A stretch of 64,000 nucleotides of DNA from SHZL01 sp963784425 (GCA_963784425.1 CAWARM010000013.1:153698-217697), one strand, 5' to 3'. Positions 35,296 to 46,443 are shown, numbered from the stretch's first letter. Notes: generated by a model from the sequence alone, not told the origin. Numbers and translations are program-made.

Positions 35296-37659
35296 ATGGC
35301 CAAAGACCCCATCTGCGGAATGACTGTGGACGAAGCGTCCGCGATTCGCGCCGAACGCAACGAAGAGACGTTTTATTTTTGCAGTGAGGGCTGCCGTAGA
35401 AAGTTTCTGGCGCAAGCGTCCCCGCAGGAAGCAACCGGCAATTGTTGCGGTAGTAAGAGTCACGATGGCGCACATGACCAATCCCAATATCACGGTTCCA
35501 GCCAGGGTCACGACCACGCCGCCGTGAAGTCTTCTGCTGCCGCAGTCTACACCTGCCCGATGCACCCCGAAATTCAACAAGATCATCCCGGTGATTGCCC
35601 CATATGCGGCATGGCGCTGGAACCCATGGCGGTGACCGCGGACACGGCTGACGAAGAAAACGCCGAGCTGCGGGACATGACGCGGCGTTTCTGGACCGGC
35701 GCGGTTTTGAGCGTGCCGGTCTTCATCCTGGCGATGGCGCACCTGGTCCCGATACTGGGCAGACAGCCCTGGGTGAGTGGCGACGCTTCACGCTGGCTGC
35801 AATTTTCGCTCACTGCACCCGTCGTCCTCTGGGCCGGCTGGCCATTCTTCCGCCGCGGCTGGCGTTCTATCGTGACACGTCATCTGAACATGTTCACGCT
35901 GATCGCCATTGGCGTGGGCGCAGCCTTTCTATTCAGCGCCGTGGCGATGGTCATGCCAGACGTATTCCCAAACACCATGCAACACGATAGCAAGGTTGAC
36001 ATCTACTTCGAGGCTGCCGCGGTCATCGTGGTGCTGGTATTGCTGGGCCAGGTGCTGGAACTCCGCGCCCGCAGCCGCACCGGCAGCGCCATCAAAGCCT
36101 TGCTCAATCTTGCGCCACCCACGGCGCGCCAGGTCGCGCCGGACGGCGATCACATCGTGCCTCTCGGCCAGGTAAATGTGGGCGACTGGCTGCGCGTGGT
36201 TCCGGGTGACAAGGTACCGGTCGACGGCACGGTACTTGAAGGCCACTCGAGCGTAGAAGAGTCCATGATCACCGGCGAACCCTTGCCGGTGGAAAAGACC
36301 GTCGGCGACAGCGTGACCGGCGGTACCGTCAACGGCACCGGCAGTTTTGTCATGCGTGCCGAGCGGGTTGGCAGCGACACCTTGCTTGGGCAAATCGTGA
36401 ACATGGTGGCCGCAGCCCAGCGCAGCCGCGCACCCATTCAAGGCCTGGCCGACAAAGTTGCGGGCATTTTCGTACCGGCCGTGCTGGCGGTCTCGATGCT
36501 TACCTTTGTGGCCTGGATGTGGCTGGGTCCGGAACCCAAACTCGCGCACGCCATCGTTAACGCCGTCGCGGTGCTCATCATCGCCTGTCCCTGCGCGCTC
36601 GGTCTGGCTACACCCATGTCCATCATGGTAGGTGTCGGACGCGGCGCACAGGAGGGCGTGCTGGTGAAGAACGCCGAGGCGCTCGAACGTCTGGAAAAAG
36701 TCACCACGTTGGTAGTGGACAAGACAGGGACCCTCACTGAGGGCAAACCAAAACTGGTGGATGTCCTGCCCGTGGAAGGCTTCGAGGCTAAGGAATTCCT
36801 GCTTCTAGCCGGCTCGCTGGAACAGAGCAGCGAGCACCCGCTCGCCGCCGCGATCGTGCAAGGCGCAAAGAATCAAGGGATTGTTTTTGAGGCCGTGAAA
36901 GATTTCCGTTCGGTGACGGCGGGCGGTGTTGGCGGCACCGTCGCGGGCCGCGCGGTGATGATCGGCAAGCCGGATTTCCTGCGCAGTGAGAAGATTGACG
37001 GGCTGGAGCCACTTGAAGCCGCGGCAGTAAAACTCCAGGAAACCGGCAAGACGGCAGTGTTTGTCGCCATCGATGGCAAGCCGGCGGGCATCCTGGCTGT
37101 GGCCGATCCGATCAAATCCACCACCACCGAAGCCATCAAAGAGCTTCACACGTTAGGCTTGACCTTGGTCATGCTCACCGGTGACAACCGTCGGACCGCC
37201 GACGTCGTGGCCAAACAGCTCGGCATCGATGCGATTGAAGCGGAGATAGAACCGGCCGGCAAAGTCGCTCACATAAAGAAGTTGCGGGCGCAAGGTAAAC
37301 ATGTGGCGATGGCCGGCGATGGCATCAACGATGCACCCGCCCTGAGCGAAGCTGAAGTCGGTATTGCCATGGGCACCGGCACCGACGTCGCAATGCAAAG
37401 CGCAGGCATTACCCTGGTAAAGGGCGATCTCCGCGGCATCGCCAAGGCCATCCGCCTCAGCCGGGCTACCATGCGAAACATTCGGCAGAACCTGGTGTTT
37501 GCGTTTCTCTACAATGCGCTGGGGATCCCGGTGGCGGCGGGCGTCCTTTACCCGTTTTTCGGGTGGCTGCTCAGCCCGATCATTGCTGGTGCCGCGATGA
37601 GCCTGAGCTCCGTCTCGGTCATCAGTAACGCCTTGCGCCTGCGGAAAGTAAACCTGTGA
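35296..37659 (+). CDS. copA: Copper/silver-exporting P1B-type ATPase with N-terminal YHS and HMBD domains
   Basis: A 787-residue P-type ATPase expected to pump Cu(I) or Ag(I) out of the cytoplasm. The N-terminus has a YHS domain (KDPICGMTVDE, CSEGCRRKF), a His-rich linker, and a heavy-metal-binding HMBD (YTCPMHPEIQ, CPICGMALEP) in place of the usual HMA domain. The core has the CPC metal site (CPCALGLATP) at about residue 431, the phosphorylated DKTGTLTEGKP at about 474, SEHPLA and GDGINDAPAL near 675. CPC is the usual Cu(I)/Ag(I) signature. A separate HMA chaperone precedes it. No CueR-type regulator is visible nearby. Confidence 0.92.
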   Translation: MAKDPICGMTVDEASAIRAERNEETFYFCSEGCRRKFLAQASPQEATGNCCGSKSHDGAHDQSQYHGSSQGHDHAAVKSSAAAVYTCPMHPEIQQDHPGDCPICGMALEPMAVTADTADEENAELRDMTRRFWTGAVLSVPVFILAMAHLVPILGRQPWVSGDASRWLQFSLTAPVVLWAGWPFFRRGWRSIVTRHLNMFTLIAIGVGAAFLFSAVAMVMPDVFPNTMQHDSKVDIYFEAAAVIVVLVLLGQVLELRARSRTGSAIKALLNLAPPTARQVAPDGDHIVPLGQVNVGDWLRVVPGDKVPVDGTVLEGHSSVEESMITGEPLPVEKTVGDSVTGGTVNGTGSFVMRAERVGSDTLLGQIVNMVAAAQRSRAPIQGLADKVAGIFVPAVLAVSMLTFVAWMWLGPEPKLAHAIVNAVAVLIIACPCALGLATPMSIMVGVGRGAQEGVLVKNAEALERLEKVTTLVVDKTGTLTEGKPKLVDVLPVEGFEAKEFLLLAGSLEQSSEHPLAAAIVQGAKNQGIVFEAVKDFRSVTAGGVGGTVAGRAVMIGKPDFLRSEKIDGLEPLEAAAVKLQETGKTAVFVAIDGKPAGILAVADPIKSTTTEAIKELHTLGLTLVMLTGDNRRTADVVAKQLGIDAIEAEIEPAGKVAHIKKLRAQGKHVAMAGDGINDAPALSEAEVGIAMGTGTDVAMQSAGITLVKGDLRGIAKAIRLSRATMRNIRQNLVFAFLYNALGIPVAAGVLYPFFGWLLSPIIAGAAMSLSSVSVISNALRLRKVNL

Positions 37660-37753
37660 TTCAGGCGAAGGATGAAAGCGTCAACAAAGACCCTGTCTGC
37701 GGAACTGTTTTCTTGATCTCAGGCAGACGCATTCGTCACGTTGGGAAAGCGGG

Positions 37754-40700
37754 ATGACCAGATTTACACGTTCACGTCCTGAGGCCTCCAATTCGCCACT
37801 GCGGGCCGAATTGTTCAGCGTCGAACAGCTCGCGCGCCATGCCCGGACGCTCGCCGCGAATCACCAGGTCGGCTCCCGCCGTGGTTCCAACCATTTGCTT
37901 GAGCGGTTGGGCCACAACGAGGACACTTTATCGGCCTTCAATCGCGCGACGCTAGCCGTTGATCCGGGCAGGAATATCACGCCGGCCGCCGACTGGCTGC
38001 TCGATAACTACTACCTGATCGAAGAACAGATCCAGCTGTCCCGGCGGCATCTGCCCAAGGGGTACAGCCGCGAGTTGCCCCGCCTCCTGAACACCTCTTC
38101 CGCCGGCTTGCCGCGCGTCTATGACATCGTGATCGAACTGATCAAGCACGTGGATGCGCAGATTGACGCGGAACCTCTACGTGCCTTCATTGCCGCTTAC
38201 CAGATGGTGAGCAACCTGAAGCTGGGCGAATTGTGGGCCATTCCCATCATGTTGCGCCTGGGTCTGATTGAGAATCTGCAGCGCGTCACCCAAGCGCTGA
38301 CCCTCGCCCGGAAGCATCGCGACCTGGCAGACCTGTGGGTGGATCGCCTGCAGTCGATGGCGGAGAAAAACCCCTCCCACCTCGTCATCGTGGTGGCGGA
38401 CATGGCGAAATCCGAGCTGCCCTTGTCCAGTTCATTCGTGGCGGAATTCTGCCAGCGCCTGTCGCGACAAAGTCCGGTGCTGCATCTCGCGCGTGGCTGG
38501 CTCGAACAGCGGCTCCTTGAACAAGGTTTGTCCATCGAACAACTCGTGCACCTCGAGAGTCAAAATCAGGCGGCCGACCAGGTTTCCGTCAGCCACAGCA
38601 TTGCCAGTCTTCGTTTCCTGAGCGCCATGGATTGGAAGGAGTTCGTGCAGTCCCTAAGCCTGGTCGAGCAGACTCTGTGCACCGATCCTGCCGGCGTTTA
38701 CAGTGGTATGGATTTCGCCACCCGGGATCGCTACCGCCATTCGGTCGAATCCTTTGCCCGGCACAGCAAAATCCCGGAAGCAGACGTCGCGCGGAGCGCG
38801 CTTGAACTGGCTGCTGCCAGTGCCCGGCAAAAAGGGCGATCGGACCGGACGGCCCACGTGGGCTTTTACCTGATCGAAAAAGGCCAGCCCCTCCTGGGGA
38901 GCATGTTGAAGGTGAGGTGGCCCTGGCGAGCGATCGTGGAACGAAGCATCCACAATTTTCCGCTGGCGTTTTATGCGGGCGTCATCGGGTTGCTCTCCCT
39001 GCTCACCACGATCTGGTTCGCACAACAGCTCCAGTCGTTCGCAGTGCCGGGGTGGAGACTGATTTTCTTCACGCTCGTGTTCTTCCTTGGCGCCAGCCAA
39101 CTGGCCGTGGCGTTGATGAACTGGCTATCCACGCTGCTCGTGCATCCCCACTTGCTCCCGCGCATGGACTTTTCCCATGGCATCGCACCCGATTGCCGCA
39201 CCATGGTGGTCGTTCCCACGATGCTCACAAGCCTCGCAGGCGTGGATCGTCTCCTCGAGACCCTTGAGATTCATCACCTTGCGAACCGCGATCCACGCCT
39301 GCATTTCGCCTTGCTGACCGACTACCGCGACGCACCCGAAGAGATTCAACCCGGGGATCAGCCACTGCTGCAGCGGGCGCGGGCCGGAGTTGAGCTGCTC
39401 AATAACAAGTACGCATCTGGCGCACAAAACCTGTTTTTTCTGTTTCATCGCCCGCGCCGGTGGAACGCCGGGGAAGGCGTGTGGATGGGTTACGAGCGCA
39501 AGCGAGGCAAACTCACTGAGTTCAACGCTCTCTTACGAGGCGGTTCTTACGATTGCTTTTCTGACATCGTGGGTGATACGGCCGTGCTGGCGAACATCAA
39601 GTATGTCATCACGCTCGACACCGACACCCAGCTTCCCCGCGAGGCGGCTCGCCAGCTTGTCGGAACGATGGCCCATCCGTTGAACCGTCCAGTGTTCCAT
39701 GCGGGTCGCGAGGTTGTCGTCGAAGGCTACGGCATTCTGCAACCGCGCGTGGGCGTGAGTTTGCCAAGCGCCCGAAGATCCTGGTTCGTCCGGCTGTTTG
39801 CCGGCGAGCCGGGCATTGACCCATACACGCGGGCCGTTTCCGACGTCTACCAGGATGTCTTCCAGGAAGGCTCGTTCATTGGCAAAGGAATCTACGATGT
39901 GGATGCCTTCGAGCGCGCCATGAACGGACGCTTCCCGGAGAACACCGTCCTCAGTCACGACTTGCTGGAGGCGTGTCATGCGCGCTCCGCCCTCGTGAGC
40001 GACGTGGAACTCTACGAAGAGTATCCCTCCCGCTATAACGTGGACGTTGACCGGCGTCATCGCTGGATTCGCGGCGATTGGCAGATCACGCAATGGCTGC
40101 TGCCCAGGGTTCCCGGTTCCGACACCCGTCGCATGCCCAATCCGCTTTCCAGGTTGTCACGGTGGAAAATATTCGACAACCTGAGACGAAGTCTCGCCCC
40201 GGTTGCCCTGTTGGTCTTGCTGCTGGGCGATTGGCTGTTCTTGCCGGAGCTTGGCGGCTTTGCCTCGTTACTGGTCCTGGCGATCATCATGGCCCCCGGA
40301 TTATTGACGGCGTTGGTCAATGTGTTCCGCAAACCGGTTGATTTGCCTTGGGCGATGCAGCTCCGGGGAGCAGCCGGGGCCTTCGGCCGGCAGCTCGGTC
40401 AGATGCTCCTGGCCGTGGCATTTCTTCCCTACGAAGCATTGGTCAGCCTGGATGCAATCGGCAGGACCCTGCTGCGTTTATTGGTCACGCACAAGAGACT
40501 TCTCGAATGGCAGACGTCGAGTGACTCCCAACGGGCGACTCAAGCCGGCCTCCTCGGCTTTTATGCGACGATGTGGATCGCGCCGGTAATCGCGCTGGCG
40601 GCCGGACTATTCCTCATCACCATGCAGCCGGCCCAACTGCCCCTGGCCCTGCCAATCCTGGTGGTCTGGATCATCGCTCCCTGGATCGCGTGGCGGATCA

Positions 40701-43700
40701 GCCAACCCATTGAGTCCCCCACTCCACGTTTAACGGAAGAGCAACTGAACTTCCTGGGACGAACCGCCCGCAAAACCTGGCATTTTTTCGAAACCTTTGT
40801 CACTGCGCAGGAGAATTGGCTGCCCCCCGACAATTTCCAGGAGGTTCCTGTCCCGACGATCGCTTCACGCACCTCGCCCACCAACATGGGCCTGGCGCTT
40901 GTCGCTAACCTGGCCGCCCGGGACTTTGGATATCTTTCCTTGGGCGGTTTGATTCGCCGAACGCAGGATGCCCTTGCCACCATGCAGCAACTGCAAAGGC
41001 ATCGCGGTCATTTCTACAATTGGTATGAGACCCGCACGCTCCAACCGCTGATCCCGCTCTACGTGTCCAGCGTGGACAGCGGCAATCTTGCGGGACATCT
41101 GCTTACGCTGGGCTCCGGGTTGAGGGAACAGGCCGGCGAGAAAATCTTAACCCCACAGATTTTTGCCGGGCTGCGCGACACCGTGGGTGTTCTGAAAGCG
41201 CTGGGCGGCGAAAACGCTGCGCTCGCGCAATTTGACTCGGCCCTGGAAAAAATGCCCACCACCCTGCATGAAGCATATGCTTTGTTGGTATGGGCGACAG
41301 AAAAGTCGACCTTGATCGAAGCTGCACTGGCGGGTAACGGGCAAGACTCGAAAGAGTGGAGCCAGGCGCTGAAGCGTGGCTGCGAGGAACATCTGGAGGA
41401 ATTGCGCTTCCTCGCTCCCTGGCTGGTGAAGCAGAATTACCTTGTCCATGTTCCGGACAACCTCGCCGAAAAACTCCTGCAACTCGACCAGGCACCCACG
41501 TTGCGCGAGATTGCGAATTTGGAGCAGTGGCTAGGTCCGTCGATCGAAACTGCCATGCAAAACCTCCCCGCGCAATCTGCACAATCGCGCAATGAAGATC
41601 AAGCATATCTTGTTGAACTCTCACGCTGCTTGCGGGAAGCCGGCGACCGCGCCGGTCAGTTCCTGCTCTCACTGGAAGCCCTGGCCGGACAATGCGACGC
41701 GCTGGCGGAGATGGATTTCACCTTTCTGTTCGACCCGGAAAGGGATCTGTTCTCTATCGGAATCAACGTCACCGAATCCCGGCGCGACGCCAGTTTTTAC
41801 GATCTGCTGGCTTCCGAGGCGCGCACGTGCAGCTACGTTGCAATCGCGCTGGGGCAAGTTCCGCTGGACCACTGGTTCTCTCTCGGCCGTCTGCTCGTCG
41901 CTTCGCGCAGCGAGCCGGTCCTGGTTTCGTGGAGCGGCTCGATTTTCGAGTACCTGATGCCGCTGCTCGTCATGCATAACTATGAGAGTACCTTGCTGGA
42001 TCACACCTGCAAAGCAGCGGTGCAGCATCAAATCGAGTACGGCAAATTGCGTGGCATGCCCTGGGGCATTTCCGAATCAGGCTACAACCGTACCGACGTT
42101 CACTTCAACTATCAATATCGGGCATTCGGCGTGCCGGGCCTGGGATTAAAACGAGGATTGGCCGAGGACCTGGTGATCGCGCCTTACGCCTCTGCGATGG
42201 CGCTGATGGTCGCGCCGGTGGAAGCGTGTGAAAACCTGCAACGGCTCGCGGCCGAGGGCCGCGAAGGGGCCTATGGTTTCTACGAAGCGGTGGATTACAC
42301 ACGCTCGCGTCTGCGCCCCGGCGAAAACAGCGCTACCATCCGATCTTTCATGGCGCACCACCAGGGAATGAGCCTGCTGGCCCTGGTCAATTTGCTGCAG
42401 GGCTACCCCATGCACCGGCGCTTCATGGCGTGTCCGGTGCTCAAGGCGGCGGATCTGCTGTTGCAGGAGCGCGTGCCCAAGACTGCCGCCAGCGTGTTCG
42501 TTGATGACCTGTTGCTCCAGGCCCCGCGGGCGCTTTCGGTCGAACGCGCAAGCGGCATGCAGGTGTTCACCAATCCGGCGCCTCCGGCACCGGAAGTCCA
42601 CCTTTTGTCCAACGGTCGCTATAACGTCGTCATCAGTACTGCAGGCGGCGGCTACAGTCGCTGGCGCGACCTGGCAGTCACCCGCTGGCGCGAAGATTCC
42701 ACGCGCGATTGCTGGGGAACGTTTGTTTATCTGCGGGATGTTGCGACCGGATATTTCTGGTCCACCGCGTATCAACCCACCCTGCACACGACCAGCGGAT
42801 ACGAAGCCATTTTCAGCCAGGCGCGCGCGGAGTTTCGGCAGCGACATACCGGTCTCGAAGTCCATACTGAGATTTGCGTGTCACCGGAGGATGACGTGGA
42901 GCTGCGGCGCATCACCATCACCAATCACTCACCCGAGGCGCGCACCATTGAATTGACCAGTTACGCGGAAGTGGTGCTGGCGACCCTGGACGCGGACGCA
43001 GCGCATCCCGCCCTCAGCAATCTCTTCGTGGAAACAGAGTTCGCGCCACAATCCTCCGCCATTCTCTGCACCCGCCGCGCCCGGTCCGTGGAAGAGAAGC
43101 CGCCGTGGCTGCTGCACCTGATGGTGGGCCAGACCGGCGAACTAGGGCCAATCTCCTGCGAAACCGATCGCGGCAGATTCATCGGGCGCGGCAGAACCCT
43201 GGCCAACCCGGTCGCGATGAAGGGTGGTTCTCCCCTGTCCAATACCATCGGCCCCGTGCTCGATCCCATTATTTCGTTGCGGAGCACGGTGACTTTGGCT
43301 TCCCAGGCAAGCGCCATCATTAACCTGGTCGTGGGGGTGACTGAAAGCAGGGAAACCGCGCTCGCGCAGGTAGAAAAGTATCAAAGCTCCCGCATGGCCG
43401 ACCGTGCCTTTGACCTGGCGTGGACGCACAGCCAGGTGACCTTGCACCATCTCAATGCCACGGAGCGGGAGGCCGAGGTTTACCGCCAGCTGGCCGGTGC
43501 GTTGATTTATGCCGACCCCGCCCGCAGGGCTAACCACAGCCTGCTGCGCACCAACCGGCGGGGCCAGAGCGGCCTTTGGAGCTATGGCATTTCGGGCGAC
43601 GCGCCGCTGGTCCTTCTGCGCATCAGCGACATGAACAAAATTGACATCGTGCAGCAGTTGATCCGGGCACACTCCTACTGGCGCATGAAGGGGCTGACGG

Positions 43701-46417
43701 TTGATCTCGTCATCCTGAACGAGGATGTTTCGGTCTACCGCCAGTCCCTGCACGATGAGATCACCAGCCTGATATCGTCGGGAATTGAAGCACAAATGAT
43801 GGACAAGCTGGGCGGTATCTTTGTCCGGCGCCTCGAGCAAATTCCTCACGAAGATCTCGTACTGCTGCAATCCGCAGCGCGGATTGTCCTGGACGACGAA
43901 AAGGGATCCCTGGCGCAGCAACTGGAACATCGAAGCGTGCTGGAACCCTTGCTCCCGGCCCTGGTACCGACCAGGAAGGGATCTGCAGACCTGCCCACGA
44001 CACTGCCGCAACGCGAACTGATTTTTTCCAACGGCTACGGCGGCTTCACCCCAGACGGGCAGGAATATGTCATCACTCTTCAACCCGGCCAAATGACACC
44101 GGCACCCTGGGTCAACGTGCTGGCCAATCCCTATTTCGGAACTCTGGTATCCGAGAGCGGTTCGGCCTACACCTGGGTTGAAAATGCCCGTGAATTCCGG
44201 CTGACCCCATGGAACAATGATCCCGTTCAGGACACCACCGGGGAAGCCTTTTATATTCGCGATGAGGAGAGCGGCCGGTTCTGGTCGCCGACACCTTTGC
44301 CCGCGAGCGGCGGGACACCCTACGTCATTCGCCACGGTTTCGGTTACTCCGTGTTTGAGCACACCCAGAATGGCATCGCATCAGAACTGTGGGTCTATGT
44401 GGCGATGGACGCGCCGGTGAAATTCACGGTCCTGAAATTGCGCAACGTGTCGGGGCGCCCCCGGCGTGTGTCGGTCACCGGCTACTGGGAATGGGTATTG
44501 GGCGATTTGCGCCAGAAAAACCTGCTGCATGTCCAAACCGAAGTGGACCACAAGACCGGTGCCTTGCTGGCACGCAATTACTACAACACTGAAATTCCCG
44601 GGCGCATCGCGTTCATCGACGTCAACGAGACGACGCGGACTATCACCGGCGATCGCAAGGAATTCCTGGGCCGGAACGGAAACCTGGCCCAGCCGGCGGC
44701 GCTGAAACGCGCTCGTCTTTCGGGCAAAGTTGGCGCGGGCCTGGACCCCTGCGGAGCGGTGCAAGTTGCCTTTGACTTGCCGGATGCACAGGTGCATGAA
44801 ACGAGTTTTCGCCTCGGGGTGGGCCGCAACCTGGCCGATGTGCAACAACTTCTGCAACGTTTTCGCCGGACGGACGCCAGCCGCGTGGTGCTCGATGGCG
44901 TTTGGGAATATTGGAATCGAACCCTCGGTGCGGTGAATGTCGATACCCCCGATTCAGCCGTGAATACGATGGCGAACGGCTGGCTGTTGTATCAGACCTT
45001 GGGTAGCCGGCTCTGGGCCCGGACAGGGTTTTACCAGTCTGGCGGCGCCTACGGGTTCCGGGACCAGTTGCAGGACGTAATGGCACTGGTGCATGCCGAA
45101 CCAGCCCTCACCCGCGAGCACCTGCTCCGCGCTGCCACGCATCAGTTTCGCGAAGGCGACGTGCAGCACTGGTGGCATCCCCCGGCAGGGCGCGGCGTGA
45201 GGACGCATTTTTCCGATGACTACCTGTGGCTGCCTTACGCCACGTGCCGCTATGTCGCATGCATTGCGGATACCGGCGTGCTCGACGAAAAGGTGCCCTT
45301 CCTTGAAGCGCGTCCGGTCAAGCCGGAAGAGGAGGCTTATTACGATTTGCCCAATCGCTCTGAAGAAACGGGCACCCTGTACCAACATTGCGTCCGCGCC
45401 ATCGAGCGTGGGTTGAAATTCGGCGAGCACGGTCTTCCGCTGATCGGTAGCGGCGACTGGAATGACGGCATGAATCGGGTGGGAAACCAGGGACGCGGCG
45501 AAAGTGTATGGCTGGCGTTTTTTCTATACGACGTACTTAAGCAATTTGCTGAACTGGCCGGCGCACACCTTGATCCTGTTTTTGCCAATCGCTGCCTCGC
45601 CGAGGCGCGACAACTGCAGGAGAACATCGAGCGACACGCCTGGGATGGCGAGTGGTACCTCCGCGCCTGGTTCGACAATGGCGACCCTCTCGGCTCCCGC
45701 AACAACCCGGAATGTCAGATTGACTCGCTGCCGCAAACCTGGGCGGTGATCAGTGGCGCCGGCGATCCGCAACGTGCGCGCCAGGCGATGGGGTCCGTGG
45801 ATGCGCGGCTGGTCCGGCCTAAGGACAAACTGATCCAGTTGTTCGACCCGCCCTTCGACACCTCGTCCATGAACCCCGGATATATCAAAGGCTATATTCC
45901 GGGCGTGCGCGAGAACGGCGGTCAATATACTCATGGCGCGATCTGGACCGCTATGGCCTTTGCGCGCATGGGAGAGTACGAACGTGCGTGGGAACTATTC
46001 GCACTACTCAATCCCATCCACCACGGCGGGACTCCCGAACAAATCGACACCTACAAAGTCGAGCCGTATGTCGTCGCGGCAGACATCTATGCCGTCGTGC
46101 CGCACACGGGCCGCGGCGGCTGGACCTGGTATACCGGTTCGGCCGGCTGGATGTACCGCTTGCTCATTGAAGAGCTGCTGGGCGTCAAACTTGAGGGCGA
46201 CCAGCTACGGCTGGATCCCCATCTGCCGAGTGCATGGAACACCTACAAGATCCACTACCGCTATCGGCAAACGGTGTATCACATCACCATCTCGCGGCAC
46301 GCCGCTGATTCGGCCAGCACCCATCTGCTAAGCCTCGATGGCCAGGAACTCCCCGGAACAAACCTGCCGCTGAGTAACGACAGCCGGGAGCACTTCGTTG
46401 AAATGAAAGTCAGCTGA
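37754..46417 (+). CDS. ndvB: Cyclic beta-1,2-glucan synthase, NdvB type (GT84 plus GH94)
   Basis: A 2887-residue inner-membrane enzyme. An N-terminal cytoplasmic domain and membrane helices near residue 405 lead to a GT84 glycosyltransferase with DTD at D622-D624 (LDTDTQLP) and a QxxRW-like WIRGDWQITQW near residue 770. More membrane helices (about 810-980) and a glucoamylase-like domain (NMGLALVANLAARDFGYL) follow. The C-terminus has tandem GH94 carbohydrate-binding and catalytic regions ending with GSGDWNDGMNRVG (about residue 2567) and TGSAGWMYRL. In known members the protein starts, elongates and cyclises beta-1,2-glucan, and GH94 sets chain length. Periplasmic glucans serve in osmotic adaptation. 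The frame is intact over 8.7 kb. Confidence 0.93.
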   Translation: MTRFTRSRPEASNSPLRAELFSVEQLARHARTLAANHQVGSRRGSNHLLERLGHNEDTLSAFNRATLAVDPGRNITPAADWLLDNYYLIEEQIQLSRRHLPKGYSRELPRLLNTSSAGLPRVYDIVIELIKHVDAQIDAEPLRAFIAAYQMVSNLKLGELWAIPIMLRLGLIENLQRVTQALTLARKHRDLADLWVDRLQSMAEKNPSHLVIVVADMAKSELPLSSSFVAEFCQRLSRQSPVLHLARGWLEQRLLEQGLSIEQLVHLESQNQAADQVSVSHSIASLRFLSAMDWKEFVQSLSLVEQTLCTDPAGVYSGMDFATRDRYRHSVESFARHSKIPEADVARSALELAAASARQKGRSDRTAHVGFYLIEKGQPLLGSMLKVRWPWRAIVERSIHNFPLAFYAGVIGLLSLLTTIWFAQQLQSFAVPGWRLIFFTLVFFLGASQLAVALMNWLSTLLVHPHLLPRMDFSHGIAPDCRTMVVVPTMLTSLAGVDRLLETLEIHHLANRDPRLHFALLTDYRDAPEEIQPGDQPLLQRARAGVELLNNKYASGAQNLFFLFHRPRRWNAGEGVWMGYERKRGKLTEFNALLRGGSYDCFSDIVGDTAVLANIKYVITLDTDTQLPREAARQLVGTMAHPLNRPVFHAGREVVVEGYGILQPRVGVSLPSARRSWFVRLFAGEPGIDPYTRAVSDVYQDVFQEGSFIGKGIYDVDAFERAMNGRFPENTVLSHDLLEACHARSALVSDVELYEEYPSRYNVDVDRRHRWIRGDWQITQWLLPRVPGSDTRRMPNPLSRLSRWKIFDNLRRSLAPVALLVLLLGDWLFLPELGGFASLLVLAIIMAPGLLTALVNVFRKPVDLPWAMQLRGAAGAFGRQLGQMLLAVAFLPYEALVSLDAIGRTLLRLLVTHKRLLEWQTSSDSQRATQAGLLGFYATMWIAPVIALAAGLFLITMQPAQLPLALPILVVWIIAPWIAWRISQPIESPTPRLTEEQLNFLGRTARKTWHFFETFVTAQENWLPPDNFQEVPVPTIASRTSPTNMGLALVANLAARDFGYLSLGGLIRRTQDALATMQQLQRHRGHFYNWYETRTLQPLIPLYVSSVDSGNLAGHLLTLGSGLREQAGEKILTPQIFAGLRDTVGVLKALGGENAALAQFDSALEKMPTTLHEAYALLVWATEKSTLIEAALAGNGQDSKEWSQALKRGCEEHLEELRFLAPWLVKQNYLVHVPDNLAEKLLQLDQAPTLREIANLEQWLGPSIETAMQNLPAQSAQSRNEDQAYLVELSRCLREAGDRAGQFLLSLEALAGQCDALAEMDFTFLFDPERDLFSIGINVTESRRDASFYDLLASEARTCSYVAIALGQVPLDHWFSLGRLLVASRSEPVLVSWSGSIFEYLMPLLVMHNYESTLLDHTCKAAVQHQIEYGKLRGMPWGISESGYNRTDVHFNYQYRAFGVPGLGLKRGLAEDLVIAPYASAMALMVAPVEACENLQRLAAEGREGAYGFYEAVDYTRSRLRPGENSATIRSFMAHHQGMSLLALVNLLQGYPMHRRFMACPVLKAADLLLQERVPKTAASVFVDDLLLQAPRALSVERASGMQVFTNPAPPAPEVHLLSNGRYNVVISTAGGGYSRWRDLAVTRWREDSTRDCWGTFVYLRDVATGYFWSTAYQPTLHTTSGYEAIFSQARAEFRQRHTGLEVHTEICVSPEDDVELRRITITNHSPEARTIELTSYAEVVLATLDADAAHPALSNLFVETEFAPQSSAILCTRRARSVEEKPPWLLHLMVGQTGELGPISCETDRGRFIGRGRTLANPVAMKGGSPLSNTIGPVLDPIISLRSTVTLASQASAIINLVVGVTESRETALAQVEKYQSSRMADRAFDLAWTHSQVTLHHLNATEREAEVYRQLAGALIYADPARRANHSLLRTNRRGQSGLWSYGISGDAPLVLLRISDMNKIDIVQQLIRAHSYWRMKGLTVDLVILNEDVSVYRQSLHDEITSLISSGIEAQMMDKLGGIFVRRLEQIPHEDLVLLQSAARIVLDDEKGSLAQQLEHRSVLEPLLPALVPTRKGSADLPTTLPQRELIFSNGYGGFTPDGQEYVITLQPGQMTPAPWVNVLANPYFGTLVSESGSAYTWVENAREFRLTPWNNDPVQDTTGEAFYIRDEESGRFWSPTPLPASGGTPYVIRHGFGYSVFEHTQNGIASELWVYVAMDAPVKFTVLKLRNVSGRPRRVSVTGYWEWVLGDLRQKNLLHVQTEVDHKTGALLARNYYNTEIPGRIAFIDVNETTRTITGDRKEFLGRNGNLAQPAALKRARLSGKVGAGLDPCGAVQVAFDLPDAQVHETSFRLGVGRNLADVQQLLQRFRRTDASRVVLDGVWEYWNRTLGAVNVDTPDSAVNTMANGWLLYQTLGSRLWARTGFYQSGGAYGFRDQLQDVMALVHAEPALTREHLLRAATHQFREGDVQHWWHPPAGRGVRTHFSDDYLWLPYATCRYVACIADTGVLDEKVPFLEARPVKPEEEAYYDLPNRSEETGTLYQHCVRAIERGLKFGEHGLPLIGSGDWNDGMNRVGNQGRGESVWLAFFLYDVLKQFAELAGAHLDPVFANRCLAEARQLQENIERHAWDGEWYLRAWFDNGDPLGSRNNPECQIDSLPQTWAVISGAGDPQRARQAMGSVDARLVRPKDKLIQLFDPPFDTSSMNPGYIKGYIPGVRENGGQYTHGAIWTAMAFARMGEYERAWELFALLNPIHHGGTPEQIDTYKVEPYVVAADIYAVVPHTGRGGWTWYTGSAGWMYRLLIEELLGVKLEGDQLRLDPHLPSAWNTYKIHYRYRQTVYHITISRHAADSASTHLLSLDGQELPGTNLPLSNDSREHFVEMKVS

Positions 46418-46425
46418 CCGGACCT

Positions 46426-46443
46426 GTGTGTTCTACCGCACGG
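46426..46443. promoter_or_regulatory. Weak candidate Crp/Fnr-type operator (12 of 18 matches)
   Basis: GTGTGTTCTACCGCACGG keeps the outer GTG and CGCAC elements at the correct spacing. It lies 56 bases before the DUF3309 start. It would not stand alone but fits the pattern of the stronger sites. Confidence 0.25.
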
